A stretch of DNA of 64,000 nt from Steinernema hermaphroditum (GCA_030435675.1 CM059624.1:13292769-13356768); one strand, 5' to 3'; counted from the first letter of the stretch, positions 44,268 through 58,198 are shown. Notes: generated by a model from the letters alone, not told the origin. A program made the numbers and translations.

Positions 44268-44350
44268 TCTTTTGCGTAATGACTCCCGGAAGGCCTGGAA
44301 CAGCAGGTAGCCGTAGTTCCAACGTCTCGCCAAGACGGCCGCCGACAGTT
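44268..44350 (-). repeat. R1 repeat, internal fragment
   Basis: Contains GAAGGCCTGGAACA..GTAGCCGTAGTTCCAACGTC, the reverse of the distal R1 block. Confidence 0.6.
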
Positions 44351-44714
44351 TGCACCGACATTAAATAGCTAAAATTCGTCACGGTGGAGACTGAGAACGT
44401 GACTCTCTGGTCTTCTAAGCCTTTTGAGAGCGGTAACAGTTATCCTAACCCGGATTTGGTCTAAACTAATCTGGACTGGAGGATACCATCGAAGAACAAC
44501 CTGACTGATCGCTTTGACTGATCCGTATTGATTGTATTTTGCCATCACTTCTAATATACCTAATACAAATTCTAATAATATTTTTAGAGAATTCAATAAA
44601 GTGTTGTGATTTTTATTCTTTTTTCATTGCATCCCCATATTTTGCATCGTTGCATCTTCTTCCGAGGTCTTTCATTTGTGCCCCCAGCGATCGATCGGGT
44701 CGTCCACTCGCTCT

Positions 44715-44860
44715 CTCTAAGGCTGTCAGAGCCGAGTGAGTTGAGTGAGCGGTCGTTCTCGGCCGTAGTTGTTAGCGCATTCCCAGAAGGCTTGGAACAC
44801 CAGGGAGCCGTAGTTCCACGGTCTCGCCAAGCAGACCGTCACCACCGGAGCGATAGCCGC
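44715..44860 (-). repeat. R1 repeat, distal end (inverted)
   Basis: Begins at GAGTTGAGTGAGCGGTCGTT and includes CACCAGGGAGCCGTAGTTCC, matching the end of 3578-4140 in reverse. Confidence 0.65.
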
Positions 44861-47800
44861 CGACACGCAAAGCAGCATAATTTGGAAAATTTTAGGCACA
44901 TTCTTCCTCAAATCATATAATGTATTTCCACTTGACTTCAGATGAATGCGCTTTTCCAGTTCAGGCAGTTTGTTTTCTTCTTTTTCATCACTTATGTCGA
45001 CAATGAATGCATTCTTTTGGTGGAAAATGAAAAGGAATTAAGAATGCATGAGGCGATTCATGATGAAATGGCACTCTCCCGTTTAAGTTGCCCCACTAAT
45101 GCAAGACGATGTTGGATTCCTCCTGTTAATTTTGTATAACCAAGTAGGATATAATTCCTGCATAAGACGTTCAGCAGCGTTGGATTTCTATTCAGCCTTA
45201 TGTAGCCTTTCTGACGCAGTACTAAGAAGTTAAAATTCTTCGATTCTTTCATAATCAGTAACGCGGTTTGTTTTGGTTTGGTTATCGGTGGCAAATGCAG
45301 GTCCGTCTTAATCTGCGTATATTATTGAACAGTTTTGCTTAGCAATTTTTGAATGGCTACCAAGAAGATCACTTTGCTCATACATTGTCCACACTCGCAC
45401 ATAAAATACGTACTTTTTACAGACCACACTAGGCACAGCTTAGCTCAGTAATTTTTGGGGTGCAAAATGCAGGTCCGACTTGCCTCGATGATTTTAATGT
45501 AGATCTGGAGCAATATTATGTATTGTGAGTAGCAAACAACGATTTTTACAGTAATCCAATCGACGTCGGTGGAAACCGGGTACAGAAACCGGTTTTTAAG
45601 GAACGGTTTTTTATAATAACTGCAACTACTGATACTGTTGATCATGTGGCATTCTACGATAGTCAATGATGCAACACTTGATGACCGCATGATCCTATTT
45701 TTACGAAATTGTCCTAACTGATCGACCTCTGATCGTTAGTTCAATTCTGAAACGAGATGGTCTTTTATAGTGGTTGTCATAGGCTTCGGCTTAGGCAAAG
45801 GCTTGGAGATTTGAAGTGGCGGACGAGCTGAAGACGCGTCCCAAATAATTTACATTATTCCATGCCTCAAACCTTGTCCACGTATTGAATTTTTGGGGAA
45901 ATTAGCTTTTTTCACGGTGTTTCTCATAACTTATTTACAAGGACAATGTGCATTTGTTCTCAGCTATTATTCTTCTCAGCCCCCACATGCAGACTTCCTT
46001 GGAAACGGACATGGTGACAGTGGACTCGTCGCTGGCCTAGATGTTTCAACGGGGAACCTTTTCTCTGAAAGGCCATCTTATTCTTCATTCACACTTTTTG
46101 AAAATTTCCCAGCCGCTGTAGCCATTCCTTTCACCTTTGCTCTCAGTTTTCACTGTTATTGGGAAATTTTTGGTGTCTGCAGAAAAATAAGAGATGCTTA
46201 CCCTGCCCCTGGGCCGAAACTCGTCCATTCCTGAGCGACTTTTCTTCTTATAGCGATATTTTTTGTGTCTTGTTACCAAACGTCGACTTCTTTTCTGTCG
46301 CATAGGTAGTCCGTAGCGGGAAAAGGTTGGCAGTTTGGTTATTCTGATATGGAGATCAAAATCGTTTTGATTCACAGACTAATGTTTATGTTAAGCCGAT
46401 AAGTGGATGATCAATAATCGTTAACTGACGCATTTAGGCAGACTGCATCGACTAGGAAGTTCTGCCCCAAGCTTCCACGCGACAAACCACACATCCGGCT
46501 AAAAAGTGACGCAACATTCTTATTACTATGCGCTTCATTTTTCGTTGCTACTGAAAATTTTTGGAACGTGCTAAATGGGCCTAGATCGGATTTTCGCCGG
46601 AGATGCTTACTCTGTCCGACTTCGGTCCGAAACTCCTTTTTTTAGAAAACTTTTTTTCTAACGATGTGTATTGGAGTTGTTGGTGTTCCTGAAAAGTATG
46701 AGCAGCATGGGCCTTACGCGCTGCTGGTATGTTTGCGCCCGTCATCTTCATTTTTCGTGATCAATCAGGCAAGTCGTGAAGTGGCGGAACTTAAAAGGGG
46801 ACGCTAACAGGGGAAGGCATCCAGACATGCCAGACGAGGACCGGGCTGAGATGTTCTATATTCATTTGGATCTGACTGTCGAAAGGTGTTTAGGTAGTGA
46901 ATCTTGATAGCTACGCGCTGTATGTACGGTAAAAGATGCGTTATCCTTCCTCGTTTGCGCCTAGTCTCGCCTCAATATTAGCGTTTGTTTGTCATCAACT
47001 TGCATAGCTCGGATGTCGCACATTAGAAACAAATACTGTTCTTTACAAGTTATTTCTAGGCAATGACAAAAACAGTTGAAAAACAAATAACTACGGTACT
47101 TTGGGGTGGGTAGGGGCAGTTCAATATCATTGAACAAAGCACAGCTTAATTAGTTTTCAAAACATCGGCCTCTGTACTTTGTTCACTTACTGAAATTAAC
47201 ATCTGAATAATTCAACCGAGCATAACATAACAAAAGTTCGTCGGACTTTTGCGCCCACTACTCATGACCATGCGTTCAAAGCTTTCAGTGATGGTATTGG
47301 ATAATTTTTGCGGGACGGCTTCAGGAGTGTGGGCCATCTTATGCACCGTGTGATGTCGCCAGCGTAACAGGCCGTCCCAGCATAATTCGTTGGAGGTTTC
47401 ACTAGATTTCACTACAGATTAGACAAAAAGGTCGTAGTAAAGATTCGTAATTTTTGTTCTTGGTGAGTAATACAAATTTTACAAACCTTTGGTTCGGGAG
47501 AGGTGTACCTTCTCACGTATAGTTACTTTAGCTATAGTAGTAAGTTTAGTTTTCGGATTGCAATAAGCTGTCCGCATATTTCATTTCATTTTTGACTCCT
47601 TTAGGCTCGTTCGACGTTTTTCGCTCTTAATTTTTGGTAAACGCATCGTCAGTGTCGAAGCTGACGGTAATCCAAGAGTCTTAAGCAAAGCATTCTCCGT
47701 TCCATTCGACGCTAGCTGATCTTCAGCTATCTTCGTGCAGCCTTCTGGTCTTCTCTTCTTTTCGACCGATTGCAAATCAGACACGTTCGCAGTGAGCCAA

Positions 47801-50800
47801 ACAGACAATTCGAAAGCGACCAGTTTACCACTATGCTTTTAAGGTCACCAATTGTCCACCGGGTTAGACCGGAATAAAAACGGATTCAGGACGGCCAATC
47901 TTGCCGCCCACAGGGCTATAGCGTCTCCATCCGAAATGTTGTTAGGTCTTTTGTGTGTTTACAGGTTGGCAGACCAGTTTGTTCTGTTTGTACGCCAGTT
48001 TCATAAAACGGATTCCACGAGCGTCAATCTTGCCGCTTCTTTTGTGGATACCAATCTTGCCGCCTGCTATATCCATCCGAAATTTCATGTGGGTTCTAGG
48101 CAAATTTAAGCCGGAAGAACACAAAGAAATGTGATATTATATGTTTCAATCAAGCGAATTTCTGAAATATAACGGTGTGGATATTGCTGTTTCGGCAAAT
48201 CTCAGTAGCTATCACAGATATAACTCGAAACACAGTCATTAAATCACACTAAAGGCTTAAATTTTTGTCGTAAATGTTTTGTTTGAGGCTGTGAATGCCA
48301 AACGTCTTGTCGTAAAGATGTAACATCCTTGTCACGTTGACATCATGACACTCCTAACTAACAGATTCTGTGCCTAACGAAATTCATTCTTCTCCAGGAA
48401 GTTCCTCTTCAGAGCTCGTGTAACGCCCTAGGCACACTTAGGCGTGGCGATTTATAGATTTCCGTCGCGTCACCCCAAATTGACGTTCTCGCTAAGTGTC
48501 CTCTTGCAACGCGATCGACGCGTTTTCCCGAAATCCCTGCAAATTGGTCGTTTCCGTCGGCGAGAGTGTCGTCGGCACTGCCTTAATGAAGGCAATTAAG
48601 CAGTTCCTGGTGCTGCTCATAATTTTTTTGTTTTCGCAGTGTTGTCTTCTGTCATGAGATCGCGCGAAGTCTGTGTCACTTTGATTTAATTGAGCAGTAA
48701 TTGAGCTTGACGGAAGGGTGTTCGAATTTGATTTTAGGCCTTAGCGCTGAAAACATCTTGTTTTCGTTTTTATATACATGAGAGCGAGAGCTACGGTAGG
48801 AATGTCTCTACAAGATATCATGATTAATAAGCTGATTTTGGAGCCAAGTTCCCGTCACTAAGTGTTGATCAGTGAGTACGATTATAGTTTAAGTGGGTGG
48901 CCATGATTTTTGACTTCTTTTGACTGTTTAAATTACCTAGAGTATTGTCTACTTCTAAAATATTTAATCTACGTGTTACTAACCAGAGTTGGCGGATTAT
49001 TCGGATTTTGCTAGATTTTGTTACTCTTACACCGTTCATGGACTCGAGACCATCGGCAGAAGCCCCGGACATGCGACACTATCGTACTTCTTGCCCACAA
49101 CTTCGGGGAAAGCGTGGTGGGGACTTTCGGTTAGCGCTGACCGTAGTTTTCACCGCTTTTTTCTCGCTTTTCGGAATTCTATTCCATTCGTGCCTGAATT
49201 TTCGATAATTGAAATGCTCAAGATCCAAGTACCCGTAATTAAGTGTTGTTATATGATAGATTTAATCGAGGTGGGTGGCTCTCGTGACTTTTGACTTGAT
49301 TCATGATTTTAAAGATTATCTTGTTTCTTGTGCATATATGTATATGACGTCTCGCAAGGCGTAAACCTTTGATACGAACAATGAAGTCGTGAAACTAGTG
49401 AAATTGTCCACTTTTAAGATATTTGATCTTCAAATATTTTGATTTTTACATTGGAATCCGGGCACTTCGTTGTTTATTAATCGATTAGGTTCACGATCAG
49501 CCCTTTTCTACTTTTCTTGGTGCACATCTTTCGGTGTCAGAACACCTCTCGTTATCTCTGAAACCTTTCAGAGTCGAGAAACGTTTTGGTCCAATTTGAT
49601 CTCTTCGTTTTATGTGTTCTTCCTTTGATCTCGTCATTTCTGGTCAAGCGCGGACGACAAGAGAGTAGCATATGAACATGCAAGCGGGAATCTCTCAAGT
49701 TAAAGTGAAGAGCCATTCTAGAGGTCAACTTGTAAATGTGAGGTCTCAGGCACCGTGAGGTCAAAGTGTGGTTTTTCAACATTTGGCCTGCATTTCCGTA
49801 AACTAGGAATGAGCTCGTGGGGTCCATATGTGGGTTTAGCATCTGCGAGCGATAGCTGCCTGCTGCATTTGTCTGTTACGGTACTTAACCATTTGGAAAC
49901 GTTAGAGTTAAGTATAAGTATATGCGCGGAGTATAAACGCCCCTTGCGTGTCGCGCAGTCGCGCAGAGTATATACGGGCCTTTAACAGAACAAGGTGATC
50001 CGAAAAGGCCATCTTTTCGACATTTGTTCATGCTCTGATACATGACCAGCGCCGGCAAAAGTGCATTCAGCAGACCAGATCTAATGATACTCGTGCGGCT
50101 AGAGACGCTGACTGCGGAGTTCGAACGATTCTTTTACATGAGTGGTGGTGTTCCAGGCCTTCTGGGAACCGGACGATTATCGCCTATTGGAAACGGTGGA
50201 GTTAACAGACTTCTTATCCATTCAACGCCGATCATCCTTCGTCCCATCCTGCCCTGTGCTTTGGCGAGTTTCTTCTTAACAGAACGTGGTGGTTGGACGG
50301 GTCCATTTTGTTGAGGTTTGCGCAAGAAGTCGGCATCAGAATATCCGGGGAATTTGGTTGTATCACAAGAATCGCATGGCCGTTTCCGAGATTCACAATT
50401 TGTCGGTGATTCTATTCGATATAGACTGAACTTTTCATTTCTTTGTTTTTGTTGAATTTTGATGCAGTGCATCATAATTTTTTTTACCACCATCATGAAT
50501 CTGGCCGCATAACATGCTAGACAAATACTTAATGCTAGACTGCCTTCTCGACGCGAAAGGACACTTTGTCAACCGGCATAATTTAATCATCAGCTAGCAT
50601 TTCAAGCGAAAAGTACAGATGAAGTCATTTTTGCGCTTGAATAATGTTTTTGCCGCGCCACGTCCATTAGATTTCTTTCCGTTTCGCGAATTTTAGACTC
50701 TCGTGAGGCATGTTTTTGAAACTTCGTTTTTCACGGCATGAACTTATATTAAGCGAGTGGGACTGGTACTTCAAGCGAACTGTTTGGTGCCATAAATGCA

Positions 50801-52511
50801 TACGTTTCACTTTCCCATAGGCAACGTTTGTTTATTTAATTTAAATTGTCATAATTTTTGCCGGTCAATGTTCAAAGTTCGTTTGCTCAATTGCAAATGT
50901 CATAATGTTTGTTCGACAACCAGAGTCAGATCAGGGTGACTCTTAACAATTTTTAGCTGACACTTGATTCTCACAGTTCCATGCTTCGAATCCAGACTAG
51001 GATAGAATCTTCATGCTCTTGATACATTTGAGTCTACGTGACGCTTATTGTTCTCATCCTTAAAAAGTCGCTGACATTGCTTACTGCAACCTTCCGTGAC
51101 ATCTTGTTGTTTTTCCCCAGGCGAAGTTAGAATTGAAGACAGGAGAGAAATGGAAAAAAAATTGCAGACAAATATATAAAGTTCACAAATTTTTGCACTC
51201 GGTTCTGTATGTCTGTATGTTTATTACATTCTCATTCTTCCATCACATTTAAGGAACCGTATTGAATTTTTTGTCTCTTAGAAATTGTGTCCTTGGAGAA
51301 CTAACACACTGAGGTGTCTTGGATACACAGGCCAAGAAAGGTTTAAGGGAAAGCAATCTGCAGGAACATATGATTCGGCTGGGGGAGAGGCCGCATTGTT
51401 TGTCGCCTTTTTGTGCATTAGTTCAATATCCACATTGAGTTGGTGAATAAAAATGGCGGATCTTTCCAATATATGTATGTATTCACCCAAGAATGCATCA
51501 AGAACGCCAACTGGATTCTTCACAAAGACTAGGAGCATGGATCGAAATCATCGATGGAGTGAAGCGGAGCAACCCCAAGATGTCTGGAGCGAGCATGGTC
51601 TGGAACGAGCGCCGTGCTCGTGACCCCGAGAAGAATTGTTACAAACTTCTTACTCATTTTACTCTACTCATTTTTGCGTTCCACACTTTGCTTCCTGAGG
51701 ACCTTTTATGATGCGGTTCTAATAAATTCTCCGTTTGTTGACAAAAACACAATTTCCTACTATTCTGATCCAATTGTAGACCGGGAAATCCATCGGAGTA
51801 GAAGTGGTTCTTTCTGGTTCGAAGTCCACATCTCGTCAGCACCAACCACCAGCTGTAGATCCGTTCCAACTTCGAGGTTTGCGCCGTTCTGTCGGCCGAT
51901 CCGCAGATTGGATTTCATTTCGCGCTACTTCCTGTTCATCACTTAGAAGCCCTCTTGCACGGCGAATGTCATCGACTCAAAAGTAAAAGTAATTGTTCGG
52001 AAAGCAGGTGTAGTAGTCAGGTATAGCTAAATAAGCCGTACATGTAAGAAAAGCTTAATAGAGGGAGCTGTTGCGAAGGTGAATTGGATTTTTGGCCATA
52101 CAGTCTTGCGTGGTTTTCCCTGCCTTAAGGTCATTTTTCCTTATTTGGCCTGGAACAGATGATTCGGCTGAGGGAGAGAAGGTTCACTTAGAAGGGTTCC
52201 CTCTTTGTTTATCAGCTCAATAGCTATAGTCCTTGTTCAGCTTCCTGTACCACGTTCAGAGAAGCACGACTCTTCCGCGATTCCCCCACCTCCCGCAACA
52301 TCTAAAATGCAAATAGGCGTAAATAGAACACTTTTCTTTCCACTTCGCGTCACTAATTCCTATTAGTAGCTTTGTTTTTCCCACTTTCTCCCAAGCGTTC
52401 GAATAATCAAATTCGCGCAGCCCTCAGACCTCTCGTGTTTTCCCGTGCCTCCGCGTGCAATCCGTCAATTATCCACTCCAATTTTGCAGAAATCCGATTT
52501 GCATCAGCACG

Positions 52512-52864
52512 ATGGGAAATGAGCATTCTGGACCGGAAGTCGCTCACCGCCTCCACGTAGAACGGCGCAGTTTAGATGCCGGAGTGCTGAGACAGGTAGA
52601 CAGTTTGTGGGTGACGGCCATTAGCACGATTACATGTTTGGCCAGTCAGCGGGCGGTCGAATTAGAGACTCTCTGAATGTCAAAAGGCATAACAATCATT
52701 TAGGTCCGTTCAGCGCACGGCACTCCGCGTTCGGCGCCGGCCATCGAGATCGACAGTGATCACTTCGACAGGAACTTTAGCTTCGCCGAAGCTCTGGAAC
52801 AGCGCAGAATGCCCACGTCTCCGTGTCAAAGAAGGAGACTGTCGGTCGATGATGTGCAGCGACG
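52512..52864 (+). CDS. Candidate N-myristoylated protein, 3' end unresolved
   Basis: Two exons are convincing: 52512-52595 and 52704-52864, with an intron gtagac...catttag. The product starts MGNEHSGPEV (a plausible N-myristoylation start) and continues through RSAPAIEIDSDHFDRNFSFA to RRRLSVDDVQRR. RRRLS resembles a basophilic kinase or 14-3-3 site. Coding bias is strong and the surrounding DNA is not. The expected third exon after TTTTACAG at 53023 would in this phase give only FLC and a stop. A neighbouring frame there reads a plausible SAEKLVHDFRDQCAVMRKES. The gene may end early, use an unseen exon, or be decaying. The intron and exon region is partly duplicated at 53395-53710. Confidence 0.5.
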
Positions 52865-52874
52865 GTAAGAACTT

Positions 52875-53115
52875 TACGGTCTTGTTTCATTCGATTTTTG
52901 TTTGCATGTATTCTCATGGACGATAGATGAGGGCGTAGATGTTGTAACAAGAACAATATATTTTTGGGACCGTCAGTTTCGGAATTATATAACAATGGTG
53001 ACTTTAATTTCCTCTTTTACAGGTTTCTCTGCTGAAAAACTTGTACATGACTTTCGAGATCAGTGCGCTGTAATGAGGAAAGAGTCTCGGACATCAAAAT
53101 TACATAAATTTTTGG
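52875..53115 (+). repeat. Tandem duplication, unit 1
   Basis: Matches 53395-53710: GATTTTTG..GCATGTAT, GTTGTAACAAGAACAA, CCTGTTTTACAG-like acceptor, CTTGTACATGACTTTCGA, GAAAGAGTCT and (A/G)ATTTTTGGA(G/A)TCG. Confidence 0.65.
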
Positions 53116-53394
53116 AGTCGGGTGTTACCATCGAGTACAGTCAACCATCGCAAATTCTGCTGGATCTGAGCGAGTTACCTGTTGGCGAATCCGCGTAGAG
53201 ACCGTATGACAGACGACACTAAAGAAAAGATCACAACCGTTCCACACGGCCTAGGATTAAAATTTTCTAAGTTTTGAAGTTTGTGTTCTCGTGTCCGGCC
53301 AGCTCGAGTCTTCACGAGACAAGATTCCTTTTGGAGTTGTTGGGTGCACTGCTGAAGAAAATTTTTTGAATTTTGCGGTCCTGGTTTATTTGAT

Positions 53395-53710
53395 TTTTTG
53401 CATGTATCCTCACGAACAGTAAGATGATAGACCGTGGTGTGTACGTTGTAACAAGAACAAAATATTTACATAACTATCGTGACTTTACCTTCCTGTTTTA
53501 CAGCTTTCTCTGATGACGTGAATTTTAGCTGTTATGTGCTTAGGGATTTTACGTGTCTTACGACTGTACGACTTGTATTCAAGGCATAAAACCGTAAATG
53601 GGATACTGTGAGAATTGGCTAGACAGACACTTGTACATGACTTTCGACATCAGTGCGCTACAATCAAGAAAGAGTCTTATCGGACATCAAAACTACATAG
53701 ATTTTTGGAA
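53395..53710 (+). repeat. Tandem duplication, unit 2
   Basis: Second unit, about 520-590 bp downstream of the first, with an extra segment (about 53520-53630) between the acceptor and the exon-like part. Confidence 0.65.
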
Positions 53711-53774
53711 TCGATGTTATTACTTACTGAACTGTGCTTTCCGTTTCTATCAAAAACTGATCTCTGAGAATGAT

Positions 53775-54260
53775 TTGACTCTCACTCGTGTCGCGGTGGC
53801 GAGCGGTCGGCCTCTCCGGTAGCTCTCTGAGTGTCTGGTCGGTCAGATGGCAAACCCCGTGGCAGTTGTGACTGTTCCGGCTTCCAGAGGGAATTGGGAC
53901 ACCCGGAAGCCGTAGTCCCACCACCGCTGACAACAAGATGTCCGACGTCAAGAATCCGGCCACGTGAGAAGTCATCCCGAAGGTCGCCGACGCTCTGAGG
54001 ACGCCACCACCATCGAAGACGCAACTCCCGGACCACGGACCATCAGATTCGAGCTCAGAAGCGTCCAATGTGCCTCAAACGATGATTCGCTCCTGAATCC
54101 GAAGATTTGCCGATTCCCAGATGCCCCGTGAAGTGCGCCGTGTACGACCGGTTCGATATCTACGCCGCGCCAGGGATGAAGCCGTCTTCCAGACATCCTC
54201 TGTTTGTCTATTTTCGGTGTCGCGCAAGGCATAATGCCTTTGATTCGCGAAATAAAATCG
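53775..54260 (-). repeat. R1-related repeat (inverted)
   Basis: Ends in GCAAGGCATAATGCCTTTGATTC with AATAAAATCGTGAAA, the hairpin end of R1. The interior has CCGGAAGCCGTAGTCCCA and a GCCGATTCCCAGATG block also found in repeat block A at 6895 and 7690. Confidence 0.6.
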
Positions 54261-54914
54261 TGAAATCGTGAGAATGATTTTGGTTAAATATACCGTAGAA
54301 TAGTTATTCTAATCGACTCCGAGTTCGGAAACCGGTTCAGATCAAGACGAGCCCGAGTTTGGACTCGTTGGTCTGTAGCAGATCGTTCGAGCCACCCATG
54401 CCCGAAAATTCCGGGTTCCGTTACTCATACCTTCCCCGGTACTCAGGTGTGTTAGGCGCAAATTCCATCGAAGCTAAGCATTTTCAACTAACACCTAACG
54501 TTCTTGATTTCCGAAAACCCCTAACTATTAAACGTAATGTGTTTGTGCCTCATCCCTCAGTCTGCGTAGGCTGCCGGAATGTCCCTCTGATTCACCACAG
54601 TTCTAAGAAATCCACTTCGCTTCTTTTTATAAATAGCCCAGTGGCATGACACCATTTCCTGCTAAATTCTAAATCGAGCACTGTCTTCCGCATGCAAATC
54701 CGTTTCGCCCCAAAGGCGATGGCATAAATTATAAATCGACTTCGGAATAAGGCTCATCTTCTCCACATCGACGACATCATTTCGTCTTCTCGGCCATGGC
54801 TTTTTCAATCAAAAAACGGGCGGCTTGAGACGGCTCAGGCGGCGTGCACGCCGGAACGCATTCGAGTTTCACAATGTCCTTTGGCGTTTGTTTGGAATGC
54901 CGTATTTTAATGGG

Positions 54915-55190
54915 AAATGTAATGTGGGGGACATTTGTGGATTCTGAATGTTTGGCTCTTGTTTGCGACGTCCGTTTTGCATCGACTGCTGCGATTACGG
55001 TACACCCAGCCTTGTCAGAGAAAATGTTAGCGACTTACAGTAGGAATGTTTACAGAACTGCTCCGCGGCGTGAATATATTTTTCCCATGTTATTATTTTT
55101 TTTATAAAACAGGAATCTCTTTATAGTAGATGACCGTTGACCGTAACCGATGGCTATAGCTGATAGGCCATTGATAGGGTGAATTTTTGA
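54915..55190 (+). repeat. Diverged tandem repeat, unit 1
   Basis: Pairs with 55483-55725. Shared: AATGTGGGGG, TGGATTC(T/A)GAATGTT, GTCCGTTTTGC, ACGGTACA, CTTGTCAGAGAA, TAGATGACCG and finally TGAATTTTTG. Confidence 0.65.
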
Positions 55191-55482
55191 TTTCAGAATT
55201 TCATTTCTGATTAATAGAATTTTTAAACGTGGTGAATGTTTAAATTCGGCTGGATCTAGACCGCTGGGCGATCAATACTGGACTCAAATTATATATTGTC
55301 GTTTCAAAGGTTGAAAGACATATTCGATATCTTATTTTTATTTACTTTGATTTACATATTGAGCTTGTTATGCGTTACCTCGAGATTTACATAATGGGTT
55401 TTTCTGTTTTTGATCGAAAGTTGCATGGTACGCTTGATATGCCTTCATTTCTGCTCGCCAGCAAAGTAAACACCCACATATA

Positions 55483-55725
55483 ATGTGGGGGGCGACATTC
55501 ATGGATTCAGAATGTTGGCCTCTTGTTTTCGAGGTCCGTTTTGCCTGCTGCGACTACGGTACATACCACCTTGTCAGAGAAGCCATTAGTGACTCACCGT
55601 ACTCATCGGTGTATCCTTGTTGTCATTTTTTTTTGTCGCCAGGATTGAATTTTTAGATGACCGCCGGCTATATATAACATCTGATATGCCTTTGATGGAG
55701 TACTGAACGGATGAATTTTTGGAAG
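55483..55725 (+). repeat. Diverged tandem repeat, unit 2
   Basis: Second unit; the ATTTTTG at 55715 sits where unit 1 has 55183, while sequence directly around it has diverged. Confidence 0.65.
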
Positions 55726-56654
55726 TCGCTCTTTATCACCCATCAGCGAGATTTACGTATCGGTTTGAGACCGACAGTTACATAGTATACCTGACATGCT
55801 TTAATTTTTGCACAAACAGCTAACTCACTCAGATCTATTTGGATTAAGATATCGGACTGAAGCCATCATTATGTACTACAATTTTTGATTGTACACAATA
55901 CTACAAGCCTGAAACAATGTTTCTTTTTATTGGCCATCTGAATAGGCGCCAATAAAGTAGAATAGTTAAAACTATTGGTATTTTTGGCCGCTTACGGACC
56001 GTTCTATTTTCCTACACGTTTGCTGTTCTTAGTAAACAGTCCGAATAAAAATAGTCTTCTCAAGATAACGATTATTTTTGCGCCCTAATCTTCTCATTTT
56101 GATGTGTTCGAGTTCGTTTTCGTTCTGAAGTCTTTCTCTTCTTCAGAATTGAGCGCATATCAGTAGCGCTTCCTAGTTTATTACTTTTTTGATAAATTAT
56201 CTCTACAACAGCTTGTGTCAACACTTCTTTCGCGAAGCTTCAATGAGTCTGAGTCGCTTGATTCTTTGCTGCGTCTCGTAGGCAGGTGTCCATCGCGCCC
56301 GCGCCCCTTCGTTTTATTTGCGATTTTCCTGTCTGAATCTGAATCCGTTGGTTAGCACGAATTTTTGTAAATCTACTTGGGTAAAAATATTGGTTTTAAT
56401 TTACTGCTTTAATTTTTGAATGCCTCTTGCTTCACCCCTAACATAATACTGTTTCTTGGTGCTACCACAAATATTTTTGTCGGTCTTATGAATCTCTGTA
56501 CTGTTCCTACCACTATCGCTCGGTAAATCAACTCCACAACAAATCTACAAGTAGGACTAATAGTATGTTCTAATCTGCAAGGTACGTAGTCGTTCCGTTT
56601 TCATTTTTGCGGGTTGAAACTTTCATCTGATTTCACATTCTTTAGTTCTCTTCG

Positions 56655-56810
56655 TTTTGCCTCCTTACTAGATTAACAAGAGAAGACATAAAACTGTAGG
56701 CGTGCAAAGATCCACCCAAACCAAGAAATACCAAGAAATATACTACTTTAATTTTTGAATGCCAGGGTCTCGTTCCGAGCCTAACATAATATTATTTCGT
56801 ACATACTGTA
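56655..56810 (+). repeat. Near-identical repeat pair, copy 1
   Basis: Matches 56988-57112 almost exactly (GTTTTGCCTCCTTACT, AACAAGAGAAGACATAAAAC, CTACTTTAATTTTTGAAT, TAACATAATATTATTTCG), except about 31 bp missing in copy 2. More diverged relatives lie around 41010-41110 and 56405-56450. Confidence 0.8.
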
Positions 56811-56987
56811 ACACACGATTTTACACGATTTACACGATTTATCTTCCCGAATCAACGGCTTACGCCATGCAGGACGTCTCATACATGCACAAAGAAGAAC
56901 AGAGTCACACCGTGGTCGCTGATTTTTTCTGATTTCGGTGGAGCAGACGAATCCGAATAGAATGCAGCGTTCCCATTAGTTTGCGTT

Positions 56988-57112
56988 TTGCCTCCTTACT
57001 TGATTAACAAGAGAAGACATAAAACTGTAGGCGAAATATACTACTTTAATTTTTGAATACCAGAGTCTCGTTGCAAGCCTAACATAATATTATTTCGTAC
57101 ATACATAACACA
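56988..57112 (+). repeat. Near-identical repeat pair, copy 2
   Basis: Recent copy of 56655-56810, carrying the ATTTTTG at 57049. Confidence 0.8.
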
Positions 57113-58198
57113 ACATAACATAATACATATTGTTTTCATTTTTGTTGACGCAGGGTCCATCTAAGCCGATAAACAGAACGAAATGGTTTATTCTCTACTG
57201 GTACCCTTCGCGGTCGTTTCTCTTCGTCTTGAGCGCGGTTTACCTGTCTTAATCTGTTCCAAATCTAACATTCTGACGTAATCGGATATCTTGACGCATT
57301 CCATGGTGTTTCCTGCCTCGATTAGTCTTTTTTACCCGATCTTCCATGGTGAATACCATTTCTTTAAGAGTAAATGAATACAGTTGGGATACAGTTAGAC
57401 TCCTATCTAAGCAATCAACTTCAGCGCTAATGCTGAAAGGCTTTGTCGTGTACAGTTGATCCCGATCCAGAGGTCATTAAACTTTCACACATATTCTTAT
57501 GAAAGAATAAAGGCATTTATACGGTATTCTAGTGAAATTTTTGGGCTGAACGACACTATTCCGTGAAAACATGAGGTATGAAAACAGTACGTCAAAGGTT
57601 AATATGCAGATATCGATAATGACAGTTATTTAACTTCATACTTTTTACGTTTTGGCAATATTCAGGATGAACATTGCTGTGCAGTCTTACCGCGATATGG
57701 TAACTATCTTAAATCAAAGAATTTTTCCATCATGTTTGGCGAATTGACGATTAATGTTTCCGAAGCAATGGAATCTCATCTCATGTTGAGTCAATTACAG
57801 ACTACCGTATGTTTGACGACGAAAGATTATATCTGTCATCACATTTGTCACTCTACCGTATGTCACCGGATGTCCAATCGTAGCCAGCACAAACCACTTA
57901 GCTTATTCCCATGCCATTAAACTGGCTTCCGGAAATTTCGTCTCTCTTCTCTGAAGCTCACGTGGCTGATGTTTGAAAAAGAAATCATTTATTTTCACGC
58001 CTTCTCACTTCGTGCACCCTCGCGCCGCGTTTTTTGCCAAGCACCCGATCGAAAACGACCGTCTGTGTTTCATTAATCTCCCTCCGAAATGACGTGATTC
58101 TGAACGGACATAAAAAGAGCCTAAACGTTTCGCCAACTCATTTCGACTCGCGGCACTAACCCTCACAACGCGAGCCGCTGGTTTTTAATCTTTTTTGT

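Noticed and set aside
45893..46234. 113-codon frame with a hydrophobic start
   Set aside because: Only a non-ATG start, begins within an ATTTTTG motif, and lacks coding bias.
50100..50150. tRNA B-box-like GAGTTCGAACGATTC
   Set aside because: No A box or cloverleaf pairing; it lies in an R1 fragment. No other convincing tRNA was found.
54370..54400. Possible B box at ATCGTTCGAGCC
   Set aside because: No acceptor-stem pairing or A box at the right distance.
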